64,000 bases of DNA from JAJPHF01 sp035293805 (GTDB taxonomy: Bacteria > Chloroflexota > UBA6077 > JAJPHF01), in contig DATGMD010000001.1 in assembly GCA_035293805.1 (NCBI GenBank), positions 62,001 to 126,000 on the forward strand. Reading direction: 5' to 3'. The notes beneath the pieces were generated by a model. The model had not been told where the DNA came from, did not search any database, and saw only the letters and a list, made by a program, of their open reading frames with translations. Every line of letters starts with the position of its first letter. The first letter of the stretch is position 1. Below are positions 22,406 to 31,182 of the stretch, one piece after another. A program made the position numbers and the translations under genes.

Positions 22406-24770
22406 GGCACACGGCCAAGCTCCACCACACGAGCAGCGCCGCGGCCCCGACCGCCGCGAGAAGCGTGATCAGCGCGCCGAGCCGCAGGCTGCCTGGCTCG
22501 TAGCTCAGGCGGACGATGTGATCGCCCGCGTGGAGGGGGACCGCGCGGAGCGCGTAGTCGGCGCGCAAGACGGGGCGCTCCGCGCCGTCCACCTCGGCGC
22601 GCCAGCCCGGGAAGTCCACCTCGCTGAGTAGCAAGTAGCTGCCCTCCGCCTGGCCGCTGACCTCGAATTCCAGGTGGTTCGCGTCGCTCTGCCGCATGAC
22701 CGCCTGGCCGACCGGAGCACCTGGGCTAGCCGGCGGGCCGGCGGATTCGGTTGGCGGCGGCGCGGCCAGCAAGACCTCGCGACGCGGATCGAAGTCCGCC
22801 GCGGCGAGAATGGCTAGCTGCTCGGCGTCGTCCGGCACGACGCGGGCGCCAGGGACCACCGTCGCCCGCTCGAGCGCGCCCGGCACGCGGACGACGCGGT
22901 TCATGTGGTCCTGAAATGGCTCTTCCAGGGCGACCAGAGACCGCTCGGCCGGCTCGTCGCGCGCTATTTCGTAGCGGACGTTCAGGAGCTGGTTGAACCG
23001 CTCGCGCGGCAGCGCCTTCCGCAGGGTCATGTAGCGCTCGACGAACATGCCATAGGTGCCGTCTACCGTCGGGATCAGGTAGACCAGGCCGTGGTTGCCG
23101 TTGAGCACCGTATAGTCCGCTACGCGGAAGGTGCCGGGTTCGTGCCCGATGAAGTCGACGATCTGCGACGGCACGAAGATCTGGTCGGGCGCTCGGGGCG
23201 CGAGGTCGTAGCTCCAGCTTACAGTGAATACATCGAGCAGGATCGCCGCGGGGAGCGCGGCGAGGAGGACCGCGCGCCCGCGGCGCCAGAGCCGGCGCAG
23301 CGCAAGCAGCGCGAGCGCGAGGAGAAGCATAAACACAAACCAGTTGTACCAGCCGATCACGTCGGCCCAGCGGTATGCGCGCGGCGTGGGCTCGGCGTAC
23401 AGGTTGCCGACATAGAGCACCCCGGCCACGACGAGCGCCGCCAGGACGCCGGCGAAGGCGGCGCCGCCGAGCCGTCCGAGGGCGCGCCGGTCGGCCGGCC
23501 GGAGCGGCCGGGCTAGCCAGGCCGCGCCATAGCCTGCGAGCAGCGCCATCGCCAACGTGTACAAATAGATGGCGCGCTCCTGGTGCTGGAACAGCGCGTA
23601 GCCTGGGCCAAGCAGGTACAACACGCTGTGGAAGAAGGTGTTGCCGGCCAGCGACACGACCAGTCCCAGCGTGGCGAGCAAGACCCAGTACGGCAGCAGC
23701 GGGCGGCGGACGAACCGCACCGCCAGGAACGCGAGCAGGAGCGGCAGGATGCCGATATACGGAGGCACCCCGCCAATGATGCGCGGCGCCACCACGTCCA
23801 TCAGCAGCTCGAACGGCGTGAAGCCGACGGCCGTAAAGGCGTAGTCGCCGCTGGCGCGGTCGGACAGCCGCATGAACTCGTAGCTGGGGAGCACCTGCAC
23901 GGCGGCCAAGGCAAACCCCAGCACGCCGAAGAGGGCGTAGAGGCCGATCGTTCGTGCGGCGGCTCGCCGGTTCGGCCAGACTTGCCACAGCCGGAAGGCC
24001 ACGTAGAGGGTCAGGCCGTAGAGCTGGAACAGCAGCAGCTGTGGGTGGCCAGCGAAGACGTCGACGGCGAGCAGGCCGGCGCCGAGGACTGCCCAGCCGA
24101 CGCTGGCCCCCTCGAAGGCGCGGATCAGGCAGAGCAGCAACAGCGGCATCCAGACGGCGGTGCGAACGATCGGCACCTGCTGGATCGGGTACGCGGTCAT
24201 TAGACCCGAGTAGGCGAAGACTAGCGCGGCCACCAGCGCGCCAAAGCGGGAGCCGATGACCCGGCGGGCGAGCAGGTACATGAAGGTCGCTGCCAGGAAC
24301 AGATGGAAGACGGTGAAGGCCTCGAAGCGGACGAGCGATGCTCCGTCGTGCCCGGTCACGAGCCACGGCAACACCCAGTTGAGGGGATACCAAATGGCGG
24401 ACTGCGGGTCCGCGAGAAGTGGCTGTCCCGCGTCGGACCAGGGGTTCCAGAGCGGCAGCTGGCCGCCGTGGACGATGGCGGTAATGGCTCGCGTCAGCGG
24501 GAAGAACTCGACGTTGAAGTCGCCCTCGGCGAGCGTCATCTGGTCCGGCGGGTAGGGAGTGAAGAGCCGCCAGAAGCGTAGCCAGGGGAGTACGAGGAAC
24601 AGCGCGAGAGCGGCGAGATCGGGCGCCAGGACGCGCCAACGCCGCAGGCGGGACGCCGGCTGCGCCGGCCGGAGCGCGCCCTTCCCCTGGCCGTTAGCTT
24701 TGACTTCGCGGCCCGGACCGGCGCGGCCGTCGGCTGCCGTGGCTTCCGCGCGGGGAGTGGTCGCCGACAC
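22356..24770 (-). CDS. YfhO-family multi-pass membrane protein
   Basis: Large integral membrane protein resembling YfhO / GT-C-type glycosyltransferases. About 804 residues: roughly twelve hydrophobic segments up to residue about 520, then an extracytoplasmic domain, and one last membrane segment near the C-terminus (LGALITLLAAVGAAALLVWW). Family features are the first loop with GDFNVEFFPLTRAI and PLWNPWSDAGQPLLADPQSAIWYPLNW, and the C-terminal YLLLSEVDFPGWRAEVDG...LRAVPL. YfhO in Bacillus is linked to glycosylation of teichoic acids. GTG 24770 is the likely start, eight bases after the upstream stop; TTG 24812 would overlap it. The 3' end overlaps the convergent gene by 50 bases. Confidence 0.85.
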   Translation of the reverse strand: MSATTPRAEATAADGRAGPGREVKANGQGKGALRPAQPASRLRRWRVLAPDLAALALFLVLPWLRFWRLFTPYPPDQMTLAEGDFNVEFFPLTRAITAIVHGGQLPLWNPWSDAGQPLLADPQSAIWYPLNWVLPWLVTGHDGASLVRFEAFTVFHLFLAATFMYLLARRVIGSRFGALVAALVFAYSGLMTAYPIQQVPIVRTAVWMPLLLLCLIRAFEGASVGWAVLGAGLLAVDVFAGHPQLLLFQLYGLTLYVAFRLWQVWPNRRAAARTIGLYALFGVLGFALAAVQVLPSYEFMRLSDRASGDYAFTAVGFTPFELLMDVVAPRIIGGVPPYIGILPLLLAFLAVRFVRRPLLPYWVLLATLGLVVSLAGNTFFHSVLYLLGPGYALFQHQERAIYLYTLAMALLAGYGAAWLARPLRPADRRALGRLGGAAFAGVLAALVVAGVLYVGNLYAEPTPRAYRWADVIGWYNWFVFMLLLALALLALRRLWRRGRAVLLAALPAAILLDVFTVSWSYDLAPRAPDQIFVPSQIVDFIGHEPGTFRVADYTVLNGNHGLVYLIPTVDGTYGMFVERYMTLRKALPRERFNQLLNVRYEIARDEPAERSLVALEEPFQDHMNRVVRVPGALERATVVPGARVVPDDAEQLAILAAADFDPRREVLLAAPPPTESAGPPASPGAPVGQAVMRQSDANHLEFEVSGQAEGSYLLLSEVDFPGWRAEVDGAERPVLRADYALRAVPLHAGDHIVRLSYEPGSLRLGALITLLAAVGAAALLVWWSLAVCLRRRWPARQAGALRPG

Positions 24771-24777
24771 TCGCGCG

Positions 24778-25773
24778 CTAGACCTTGAACTCTTCGAGCG
24801 TCGACGCGGCAAACAGCGACTCGAGCGGGAGCTGCTCGGTCGTCAGGCCCTGCTCGACGGCGTACTGGCCGAAGGCGGTGAGCGGCACGCGGTTGGCCTC
24901 CAGTCCGTAGGGCCAGTAATCGCGGCCCATGATCCGGCGCGTCTGCTCCAGCTCGTCCATCATCCACGGCAGCATGTAAGGCAGGGCGGCGGTGTTCAGG
25001 GTCATGGCGGTCGCGCAGGCCTCCTTCGCGCGCACGAACGCCTTGAACAGGCTCTCTGCCAACCAGCGGTTCGCCTCGTAGACCTCCGTGCGGAGCACGA
25101 TCGTGTGCATGATGGGAAACAGGCCCGTGCGGCGGAAGTAGTCCTGCTCGACGGACCGGTAGTCAGGGAAGAGGCGCCGCACGTTCGGTGAGCCTTCGAC
25201 GAACGCGCGCGGCATGCGAGGCACGGTGAGGGCGTCCAATTCTCCACTGACGAGCATGTCGTTGAGCGACCGCCCTTCCGGGAGCGGCTCCAACGAGACG
25301 CCCTCGGGCAGCTTGCCCATCACCTTCTCGCGGCGCCCGGGATCGTGCAGGCCGCCCTGGAACCAGCGGACGTCGCTCGGCCGCACCCCGTATTCATGCT
25401 GGAGCATGCCGCGAATCCAGACGGCGGCCGTGACGTTGTACTCCGGCACGCCGACACGGCGTCCCTTCAGGTCCTCGGGGCGTTCGATCCCCGAGGCGGT
25501 GTTGACGTAGATCGCGTTGTGGCGAAAGGCCCGCGAGGGAAATACCGGAATGGCGATGAAGCGGTTCTCGCCGTGGCCGCGGTGGACCGTGTAAGCGCCG
25601 AAGGACATCTCGGAAGCGTCGAACTCCTCGAAGTGCTCCATGCGCCAGAACGTCTCTTCGGGGCCTAGCGGGATGTAGTTCAGCTCGACACCCTCGACCT
25701 GCACCGTGCCGTCCGCGAGCGCGCGGGTCCGGTCGTAGTCGCCGCAGGCGAGCGTGACTCGTAACTTGGCCAT
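24778..25773 (-). CDS. 4,5-dihydroxyphthalate decarboxylase-like / substrate-binding-like protein
   Basis: The 331 residues begin MAKLRVTLACGDYDRTRALADGTVQVEGVELNYI. This is the pattern of proteins annotated as 4,5-dihydroxyphthalate decarboxylase, which share the type 2 periplasmic-binding fold. Others are RPEDLKGRRVGVPEYNVTAAVW, IRGMLQHEYGV and LNTAALPYMLPWMMDE. No signal peptide is present, so it is cytosolic if the start is right. No phthalate or aromatic genes are nearby, so the true substrate is doubtful. ATG 25773 is chosen because it begins the conserved domain; the frame continues upstream without family similarity. It is followed within eight bases by the YfhO-like gene. Confidence 0.75.
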   Translation of the reverse strand: MAKLRVTLACGDYDRTRALADGTVQVEGVELNYIPLGPEETFWRMEHFEEFDASEMSFGAYTVHRGHGENRFIAIPVFPSRAFRHNAIYVNTASGIERPEDLKGRRVGVPEYNVTAAVWIRGMLQHEYGVRPSDVRWFQGGLHDPGRREKVMGKLPEGVSLEPLPEGRSLNDMLVSGELDALTVPRMPRAFVEGSPNVRRLFPDYRSVEQDYFRRTGLFPIMHTIVLRTEVYEANRWLAESLFKAFVRAKEACATAMTLNTAALPYMLPWMMDELEQTRRIMGRDYWPYGLEANRVPLTAFGQYAVEQGLTTEQLPLESLFAASTLEEFKV

Positions 25774-25810
25774 CAGGCTCTCGCTCCTCGTCCAGCGTCG
25801 CGCTCGTGCC

Positions 25811-25816
25811 ATTGTA
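25811..25816 (-). promoter_or_regulatory. -10 box for the 24778-25773 gene
   Basis: TACAAT on the minus strand, about 38 bases before the ATG. A CTGACG about 19 bases further upstream may act as a weak -35. Confidence 0.4.
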
Positions 25817-25999
25817 GCAGTCGGCGGCCGCGGTCCGTCAGGGGCCGGCGCCCCGCCCAACCGGGCGGCCATATGGTTGCTCGTGGCTGCTTTTTTTTGG
25901 TAACTTGGCCTAGTGAAGTCACGGCGCGCCCGGAGGACCGTCGCGACCGTCCGGCGAGCACCCCTGGATATTGGCGTGGGAGGCGGCGTCGGCGTGGGG

Positions 26000-28423
26000 A
26001 TGCGGAAGACCGAGTACATCGTCCGGGCGAACACTGCGCCCGCGGCCCTTGATTCCCTGCGCACACGGTTCGAACGGCGGCGCCGACGCCAGGCGGTCAG
26101 CCGCTCGTGGTCGACCCGCGCGACAGCCGTGATGGCTCGCCTCGAGGCGCTCTGCGAGTATCTCGCGGCGCTGCCATGGCACGAGCTCCGCGTCCTGCCC
26201 TGGCGCGCGGTGGGAGCCGGCGTCGGCGGCGGCATCCTCCTACTGCTCCTCGTAAGCACGTTGGCGCTTCAAGTCGCGTACGGCGAGCGCGTGCTGCCGG
26301 GCGTCCATGCGCTCGGTCTAGACCTGAGCGGCAAGACCGAGCGCGAGGCTCAGGACCTGGTCGCGGCCCGGCTCGCGGCGTTTGGCCGGGAGCCGCTGGT
26401 CGTGACTTTCGACAACCGCGAATGGACCACGACTCCCGCCGACTTGGGGGCGAGCCTCGATCGGGATGCGGTAGTGGCGGCTGCCTATGCGGTCGGTCGG
26501 GCGGGCAACCCGCTCGACCGGTTGACACGCCCGATGCGGGGCCTGTTCGGCGCTCGCGAGGTGCCGCAGCCGCGAGTCACCCTCGACGAAGCCCGGGTCG
26601 ATGCCTACCTCGGCGGTATCGCAAGCGCCGTCGATCGCCCGATGGCGAACGCCCGACTGGCCATCGACCCGGCGGGGCGCGTCGACTATGCACCGGCCGA
26701 GACCGAACGGCGGACGGACATCGCCGCGAGCCGAGAGCGTTTGCGCGAGGCGCTTACCGTGGGCGAAGACCTGCGCGTGCCCCTCGCGGTGGCCGAGCGG
26801 AATCCGCCCATCACGGACGCGGACCTGGCCCCCGCACGCGAGCAGGCGGAACGCTACCTCGCCGGGTCCGTCGTACTAGAGCTGGGCGGCGATAGCTGGC
26901 GGCTGGAGACGCAGGACATCGCGGCGGCGTTGGAAATCGTGGGGCCGGCCGACCGCCCGACCGGCGTGCAGCTGAAGGACGCTGTCATCGAGCAGGCCAC
27001 GCGGCGCCTCGTGGCTGGTATCAACCAGCCGGCCTCGAATGCGCGCTTCGAGTTTGTTGGCGGGGAGTTACGGCCGCTGCGGGAAAGCCGCGAGGGCCGG
27101 GAAGTGGACTTCGCGGCGACGCTCGCGGCGATCCGGCAGGCGGTCGCGTCGGACGACCGCACGGTACAGGTGCCGGCCAAGATCACCCAGCCTGCCGTCA
27201 CGACCGCGCAGCGGGAGCAGCTCGGCATCCACGAGCTGATCGAGCGCGGCGAGACACGCTTCGCGGGATCCTCGCCGCCGAAGATTCACAACATCAAGCT
27301 GGCGGCGTCGCGGCTGCATGGGGTGGTGGTCCCGCCGGGAGCGATGTTCTCGTTCAACCAGGAGCTTGGCCCGACGACGCTCGACTCGGGTTACGAGGTG
27401 GGGTGGGGCATCGCGGCGAGCGGCGACGGCGGCCACGCCACCGTGCCGAGCGTTGCGGGCGGCATCTGCCAGGTGGCGACAACGCTGTTTCAGCCGGTGT
27501 TCTGGGGCGGCTATCAGATCGAGGAGCGGCACAACCACCTCTACTGGATCTATGCCTATGGGCAGCCGCCGCTCGGCCGCACTGGGCTCGACGCTACGGT
27601 GGACGACGATTCGGGGCTAGATTTCCGGTTCATCAACTCGAGCGCCGACTACTTGCTGATCCAGACGGCAACTGACGACACGAGCCTGACGATCAGCCTC
27701 TACGGGACGAAGCCCACGTGGTCGGTGAAGGTCGACGGCCCGACCATTACCAATCGGAAGCCGGCGAGCCAGGAGGTCGTGCAGTCGCCCGAGCCGTCGC
27801 TGCCGTGGGGCCAGCGCCTGCAAGTGGAGAGCGCTGGCGACGGGTTCGACGTGGCCATCGTCCGGTCGGTCAACGATAGTGGGACGGTGCGCACGCTGAA
27901 CCTGCGCACCCACTACGAGCCTTCGCAGAACATGGTGGTCGTTGGCGTCAAGGGGGCGCCCGCCGGCGCGGCCGCGGAGATTCGTGCCTCGAACCGGCAG
28001 CGGCCGAACACGGCCGTGGGCAGCGCGCCGGCCGCGACGGCGTCCAGCGTTCAGGCCGCGCCAGCGTCTAGCGTCCAGGCGGCGCCGCAACCCACGCCGG
28101 CGCCCACGCTAGTGCCGGCGGTGCCAAGCGGCACGCAGGCCGGCAACAGCACCGCGATCCAGCCACCCAGCGTTGCGCCTGCGGCGCCTGCCGCCGCGCC
28201 GGCTTCGTCTGGTGCGGCGAGCGGCACGGCGGCGAGCCCGCAAGCCCATCCGGCGGGTGTCCCCGCGACATCTGGCTCGTCCAGCAGCAGCGCGGCGCCC
28301 GCCGCGCAGGCCCCGGCGCCGGCAGCTGCTCCAGCGGCGCCCGCGGCCCAGCCGGCAGCGCCGGTGGCGCCGCCGGCGACCGCGCCGAACGTGCCGCGCT
28401 TTGGGAACTCCTCCGGTCGGTAG
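26000..28423 (+). CDS. VanW-family protein with N-terminal membrane anchor (YoaR-like)
   Basis: Probable cell-envelope protein. From ATG 26000 it has 807 residues: a basic N-terminal region, one membrane segment (GGGILLLLLVSTLALQV), and then two tandem PG-binding-4-type domains (GVHALGLDLSGKTEREAQDLVAARL is the typical start). The VanW domain follows (LAASRLHGVVVPPGAMFSFNQELGPTTLDSGYE...VAGGICQVATTLFQPVF). A C-terminal tail of about 170 residues is almost only Ala, Pro, Ser, Gly, Thr and Val and is probably disordered and wall-spanning. The frame is open from GTG 25913, so the exact start is uncertain. The role is unknown; relatives are linked to glycopeptide response and spore germination proteins. 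Confidence 0.85.
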   Translation: MRKTEYIVRANTAPAALDSLRTRFERRRRRQAVSRSWSTRATAVMARLEALCEYLAALPWHELRVLPWRAVGAGVGGGILLLLLVSTLALQVAYGERVLPGVHALGLDLSGKTEREAQDLVAARLAAFGREPLVVTFDNREWTTTPADLGASLDRDAVVAAAYAVGRAGNPLDRLTRPMRGLFGAREVPQPRVTLDEARVDAYLGGIASAVDRPMANARLAIDPAGRVDYAPAETERRTDIAASRERLREALTVGEDLRVPLAVAERNPPITDADLAPAREQAERYLAGSVVLELGGDSWRLETQDIAAALEIVGPADRPTGVQLKDAVIEQATRRLVAGINQPASNARFEFVGGELRPLRESREGREVDFAATLAAIRQAVASDDRTVQVPAKITQPAVTTAQREQLGIHELIERGETRFAGSSPPKIHNIKLAASRLHGVVVPPGAMFSFNQELGPTTLDSGYEVGWGIAASGDGGHATVPSVAGGICQVATTLFQPVFWGGYQIEERHNHLYWIYAYGQPPLGRTGLDATVDDDSGLDFRFINSSADYLLIQTATDDTSLTISLYGTKPTWSVKVDGPTITNRKPASQEVVQSPEPSLPWGQRLQVESAGDGFDVAIVRSVNDSGTVRTLNLRTHYEPSQNMVVVGVKGAPAGAAAEIRASNRQRPNTAVGSAPAATASSVQAAPASSVQAAPQPTPAPTLVPAVPSGTQAGNSTAIQPPSVAPAAPAAAPASSGAASGTAASPQAHPAGVPATSGSSSSSAAPAAQAPAPAAAPAAPAAQPAAPVAPPATAPNVPRFGNSSGR

Positions 28424-28433
28424 TGCTCCCGCG

Positions 28434-28578
28434 GCCGGTCGCTGGAGTTGACTTAATGCGCCGACGACGCGCTGCTGCTGATGGTCCCCCGGGAGGATGG
28501 AGCTGGGAGCCCGCCGCTCCGCGGCTGAGCCATAGCTGCGGATGAGCGCGGGGATGGTACCGGGCCGGAGCGACCGGC
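28434..28578. repeat. Inverted repeat spanning the VanW/maf convergent gap
   Basis: GCCGGTCGCT (28434-28443) and AGCGACCGGC (28569-28578) are perfect 10-bp inverted copies 125 bases apart. They bracket the space between the two convergent stop codons. The interior holds TTGACTTAAT but no gene. It could be a degenerate TIR element or chance in GC-rich DNA. Confidence 0.35.
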
Positions 28579-29234
28579 TAGGTCCCTGCGTGCTCGCAGG
28601 CCGGTCTGGCCCGCCTCAGCTCGACGCCTGCCCGGTGGAGCACCGCGCGGGTCACGCAGAGGGGCAGGCCCACGACGTTGGTATAGCATCCCTCGATTCG
28701 GGCCACGGGCCGGAACGGCGCGTCCTGGATGCCGTAGCCGCCCGCCTTGTCGAAGGGCGCTCCGGTGGCCACGTAGGCTCGCAGCTCCTCCTCGGAGTAC
28801 GGCCGCATCCAGACGAACGTACGCGCGGCCGCCAGCAGCGGCGGCCCGCCCACCGGCCGTGCGCAGACGCCGGTAATGACCTCGTGTCGCGTGCCGCGCA
28901 ACCGGGTAAGCATTTGAACCGCCTCAGCGGCGTCGCGCGGCTTGCCGAATATGTGGCCGCGCTGTGTGACGACGGTGTCTGCGGCTAGCACCACCGCGTC
29001 GGCTCGGCGGATGGCGGCCGCTTTCGCCAGGGCCAGCCGCGTCGCCAGGGCCTCCGCGGATTCGCCGTCGCGAGGGGATTCGTCCACGTCCGGGGCGACG
29101 ACCGCGAACGTGAGCCCGAGCGTCGCCAGCAGCGCGCGGCGGCGTGGGGAGGCGGAGGCCAGCACTAATGCCGGCCTGCGGCTGTGGGTCGGCTTTGCTT
29201 TGGGCACGAACGGTGTCGCTTCGGGGGCGCGCAT
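28578..29234 (-). CDS. maf: Maf-family nucleoside triphosphate pyrophosphatase
   Basis: Hydrolyses non-canonical or modified NTPs (dTTP/UTP-type in the YhdE branch). The 218 residues include LVLASASPRRRALLATLG (the SxSPRR motif), AADTVVTQRGHIFGKP, HEVITGV and DKAGGYGIQDAPFRPVARIEG. ATG 29234 leaves a short extension of about 22 residues before the conserved start. A TACAAT at 29298-29303 on the minus strand could be its promoter. It is convergent with the VanW gene and divergent from the radical SAM gene. Confidence 0.9.
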   Translation of the reverse strand: MRAPEATPFVPKAKPTHSRRPALVLASASPRRRALLATLGLTFAVVAPDVDESPRDGESAEALATRLALAKAAAIRRADAVVLAADTVVTQRGHIFGKPRDAAEAVQMLTRLRGTRHEVITGVCARPVGGPPLLAAARTFVWMRPYSEEELRAYVATGAPFDKAGGYGIQDAPFRPVARIEGCYTNVVGLPLCVTRAVLHRAGVELRRARPACEHAGT

Positions 29235-29297
29235 GGCAACCGGCTCTCGACTTGTGTAACCTTGTGGTGTACAAATCGTTCTTGTTAGGCTAGCAAC

Positions 29298-29303
29298 ATT
29301 GTA
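29298..29303 (-). promoter_or_regulatory. -10 box for maf
   Basis: TACAAT on the minus strand, about 64 bases before the maf ATG. No convincing -35. Confidence 0.4.
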
Positions 29304-29398
29304 CCTGGCACGCGTGACAGTGAGTGCCGCGGCCGCCGAGCGGGGCGCGGCGATCCGCGTACCTTTGCGCATGCGCCGGCACGCGGATTGCTGATCGC

Positions 29399-29404
29399 TA
29401 TAAT
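29399..29404 (+). promoter_or_regulatory. -10 box for the radical SAM gene
   Basis: TATAAT in CGCTATAATTCC, giving a leader of about 200 bases to ATG 29611. No -35 at proper spacing. Confidence 0.45.
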
Positions 29405-29610
29405 TCCCGATAACGGCAACGGCCCGCCGAGCGGGACCGGCGGCGGCGTGCAGGCAGATGCGGCGGTCCGGAGCCGACATCGATCCGCGACCTGGCAGCC
29501 CTGGCTGGCGAGCGTTCATCCGGGATGAATGGCTCGGCGGGTGCCCCGAGACGTACAGAACGCGAGCGCGCGTGCCCCTGCCATCTTGGGGGGAGCGGAG
29601 GATCTGCGAG

Positions 29611-31113
29611 ATGCCCGACGTGATCGGCAAGCGCTTCATCGAGTCCGCGATCAAGCGCATCCTCTTCGTCGAGCCGCAAAGCGGCTACTCGACCGGCTTC
29701 AACGACACCGTCCGGGTGGAGACGCTTGGCCCCGAGTACCTGGCGGGCTCAGTGCAGGACGTGGCCGAGTGCCGCCTGGTGGACCTGCGGACCTCGCGCG
29801 GCGATCTGCTGGCGGCGATGGAGGAGTTTCAGCCCCAGCTCATTGCCCTGAAGTGCGGCTACACGACCGACGTACCCGTCGTCGCGGACCTGGCTCGCCA
29901 GATCAAACAGCTCGACGCGAGCCTGCCGATCGTGGTCGGCGGCCACCACATCTCACTCAGCCCCCAGGACCTGTTTATCCCCGAGGTCGACGCGATCGCC
30001 TACGGCGAGGCCGAGGACGTGTTCCCGCTGATCGTGAACGAGCTGGGGACCGGGCGCGATCTGTCGCGCGTGCCCTACGTGTACTACCGTGACGCGGAGG
30101 GCGCCTTCCAGACGACCGTCGTGCCGCGCATGATCGTGAACGAGGTGCTGCACGACTCTCACGAGATGAACCGGCGACCGATGCCGCTGCGTGAGCTGTG
30201 CGACCCATACCGCGACGAGTACTATTTCCTGTACTATCCACGCCCGTACTCGGTGGAGACGGCTCGCGGCTGCCGCTACCGCTGCAGCTTCTGTTCGGTA
30301 TGGCAGTTCCACCACGGTGTGTACAAGGTGGAGGGCTGGCAGCGGACGTTCGAGGAGCTGCAGCGTATCCCGGATGGCTCGTACGTCAACATCGTCGACG
30401 ACCTGGCCATCCAAGTAATGCCGCACGAGGACTACCGCCAGTCCGACGCCTGGAAACTGGCCCAGGAGCTGATCAAGACCGGCAACAAGCGGCGCTTCTG
30501 GATGCAGTGCCGCGCCGACAACATCGTGCGTAACAAGGAGCTGTACACAGCCTGGGCGGAGGCGGGCCTCGACATGGTGCTCATCGGCCTGGAGTCGGAC
30601 GACCCGGCCGAGCTGAAGCGCGTGAACAAGGGCTCCCGCGTGAACGTCAACGACGAGTCGATCGACTTCCTGCACTCGCTGAAGGTCAAAGTGTGGGGGG
30701 CACAGATCGTCTTCGCCGACTGGGTGGCCGAGCGGTTCGAGCACCTGATGGAGTACAACAAGCGGCTGGGGATCGAATGTCCTCAGTTCACGATCCACAC
30801 GCCGCTACCGGGGACCGTGGACTGGCAGAAATACAAGGAGGAGCTGATCACCCAGGACCGCCGGTATTTCGACTTCCTGCACCCCGTGCTGCCCACGGCG
30901 CTGCCGATCCGCGAGTTCATCGAGAACTACGTGAAGCTGTATCGCGAGTGTCACATGAGCCGGCACGAGCTGATGGACATGGTGCGGCAGGGGCGGGTAC
31001 CGCTGAACGGCGTGATCGAGTTTGCCAAGAAGTTCCGTAACCTAACGGACCCCGAGACGTACCGCAGCGCGATCGACTTGCACGAGCGCGTCGCGGCCGG
31101 ACAGCCAGCCTAA
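29611..31113 (+). CDS. B12-binding-domain radical SAM protein
   Basis: Radical SAM enzyme with an N-terminal cobalamin-binding-type Rossmann domain (about 15-145: RILFVEPQSGYSTGF...LPIVVGGHHISLSPQDLF...VDAIAYGEAEDVFPL). The core follows, with the cluster motif Cys221, Cys225 and Cys228 in GCRYRCSFCSVW. The B12 ligand motif DxHxxG is not seen, as in many members. The length of 500 is usual. ATG 29611 is preferred because GGAGCGGAGGAT lies upstream; GTG 29572 is possible. The gene stands alone, so the substrate cannot be guessed. Its TAA stop is the first codon of the 72-bp palindromic element that separates it from mrfB. Confidence 0.88.
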   Translation: MPDVIGKRFIESAIKRILFVEPQSGYSTGFNDTVRVETLGPEYLAGSVQDVAECRLVDLRTSRGDLLAAMEEFQPQLIALKCGYTTDVPVVADLARQIKQLDASLPIVVGGHHISLSPQDLFIPEVDAIAYGEAEDVFPLIVNELGTGRDLSRVPYVYYRDAEGAFQTTVVPRMIVNEVLHDSHEMNRRPMPLRELCDPYRDEYYFLYYPRPYSVETARGCRYRCSFCSVWQFHHGVYKVEGWQRTFEELQRIPDGSYVNIVDDLAIQVMPHEDYRQSDAWKLAQELIKTGNKRRFWMQCRADNIVRNKELYTAWAEAGLDMVLIGLESDDPAELKRVNKGSRVNVNDESIDFLHSLKVKVWGAQIVFADWVAERFEHLMEYNKRLGIECPQFTIHTPLPGTVDWQKYKEELITQDRRYFDFLHPVLPTALPIREFIENYVKLYRECHMSRHELMDMVRQGRVPLNGVIEFAKKFRNLTDPETYRSAIDLHERVAAGQPA

Positions 31114-31182
31114 GCACTCGCCGGGGATGGTGGGTCTGGTTGGCATCGCCAAGCGTACCCGCCAACCTGGGCCGGCAGGTTA
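31111..31182. repeat. 72-bp TA-bounded palindromic element, family 1, copy C
   Basis: It matches the 14756 copy at 53 of 72 positions with no gaps. The ends are TAAGCACTCG and GGCAGGTTA. It exactly fills the space between two convergent genes: its first three bases (TAA) stop the radical SAM gene, and its last three (TTA, read TAA on minus) stop mrfB. Two stem positions change together relative to copy B (C-G to T-A, and T-A to G-C), keeping the pairing. The stem has several mismatches. Confidence 0.82.

Larger units (their letters stand above)
29235..29610. other. Divergent region between maf and the radical SAM gene
   Basis: 376 bases, with an AT-richer core. It holds a minus-strand TACAAT (29298-29303) towards maf and a plus-strand TATAAT (29399-29404) towards the radical SAM gene. 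The plus frame is open from 29458 but has no family similarity before 29611. Confidence 0.5.

Noticed and set aside
24720..24812. TTG start at 24812 for the YfhO-like gene
   Set aside because: It would overlap the upstream gene by 35 bases; GTG 24770, eight bases after the upstream stop, fits better.
25890..25898. Run of eight T as a possible terminator
   Set aside because: The upstream sequence gives at most a 4-bp stem, and no plus-strand gene ends before it.
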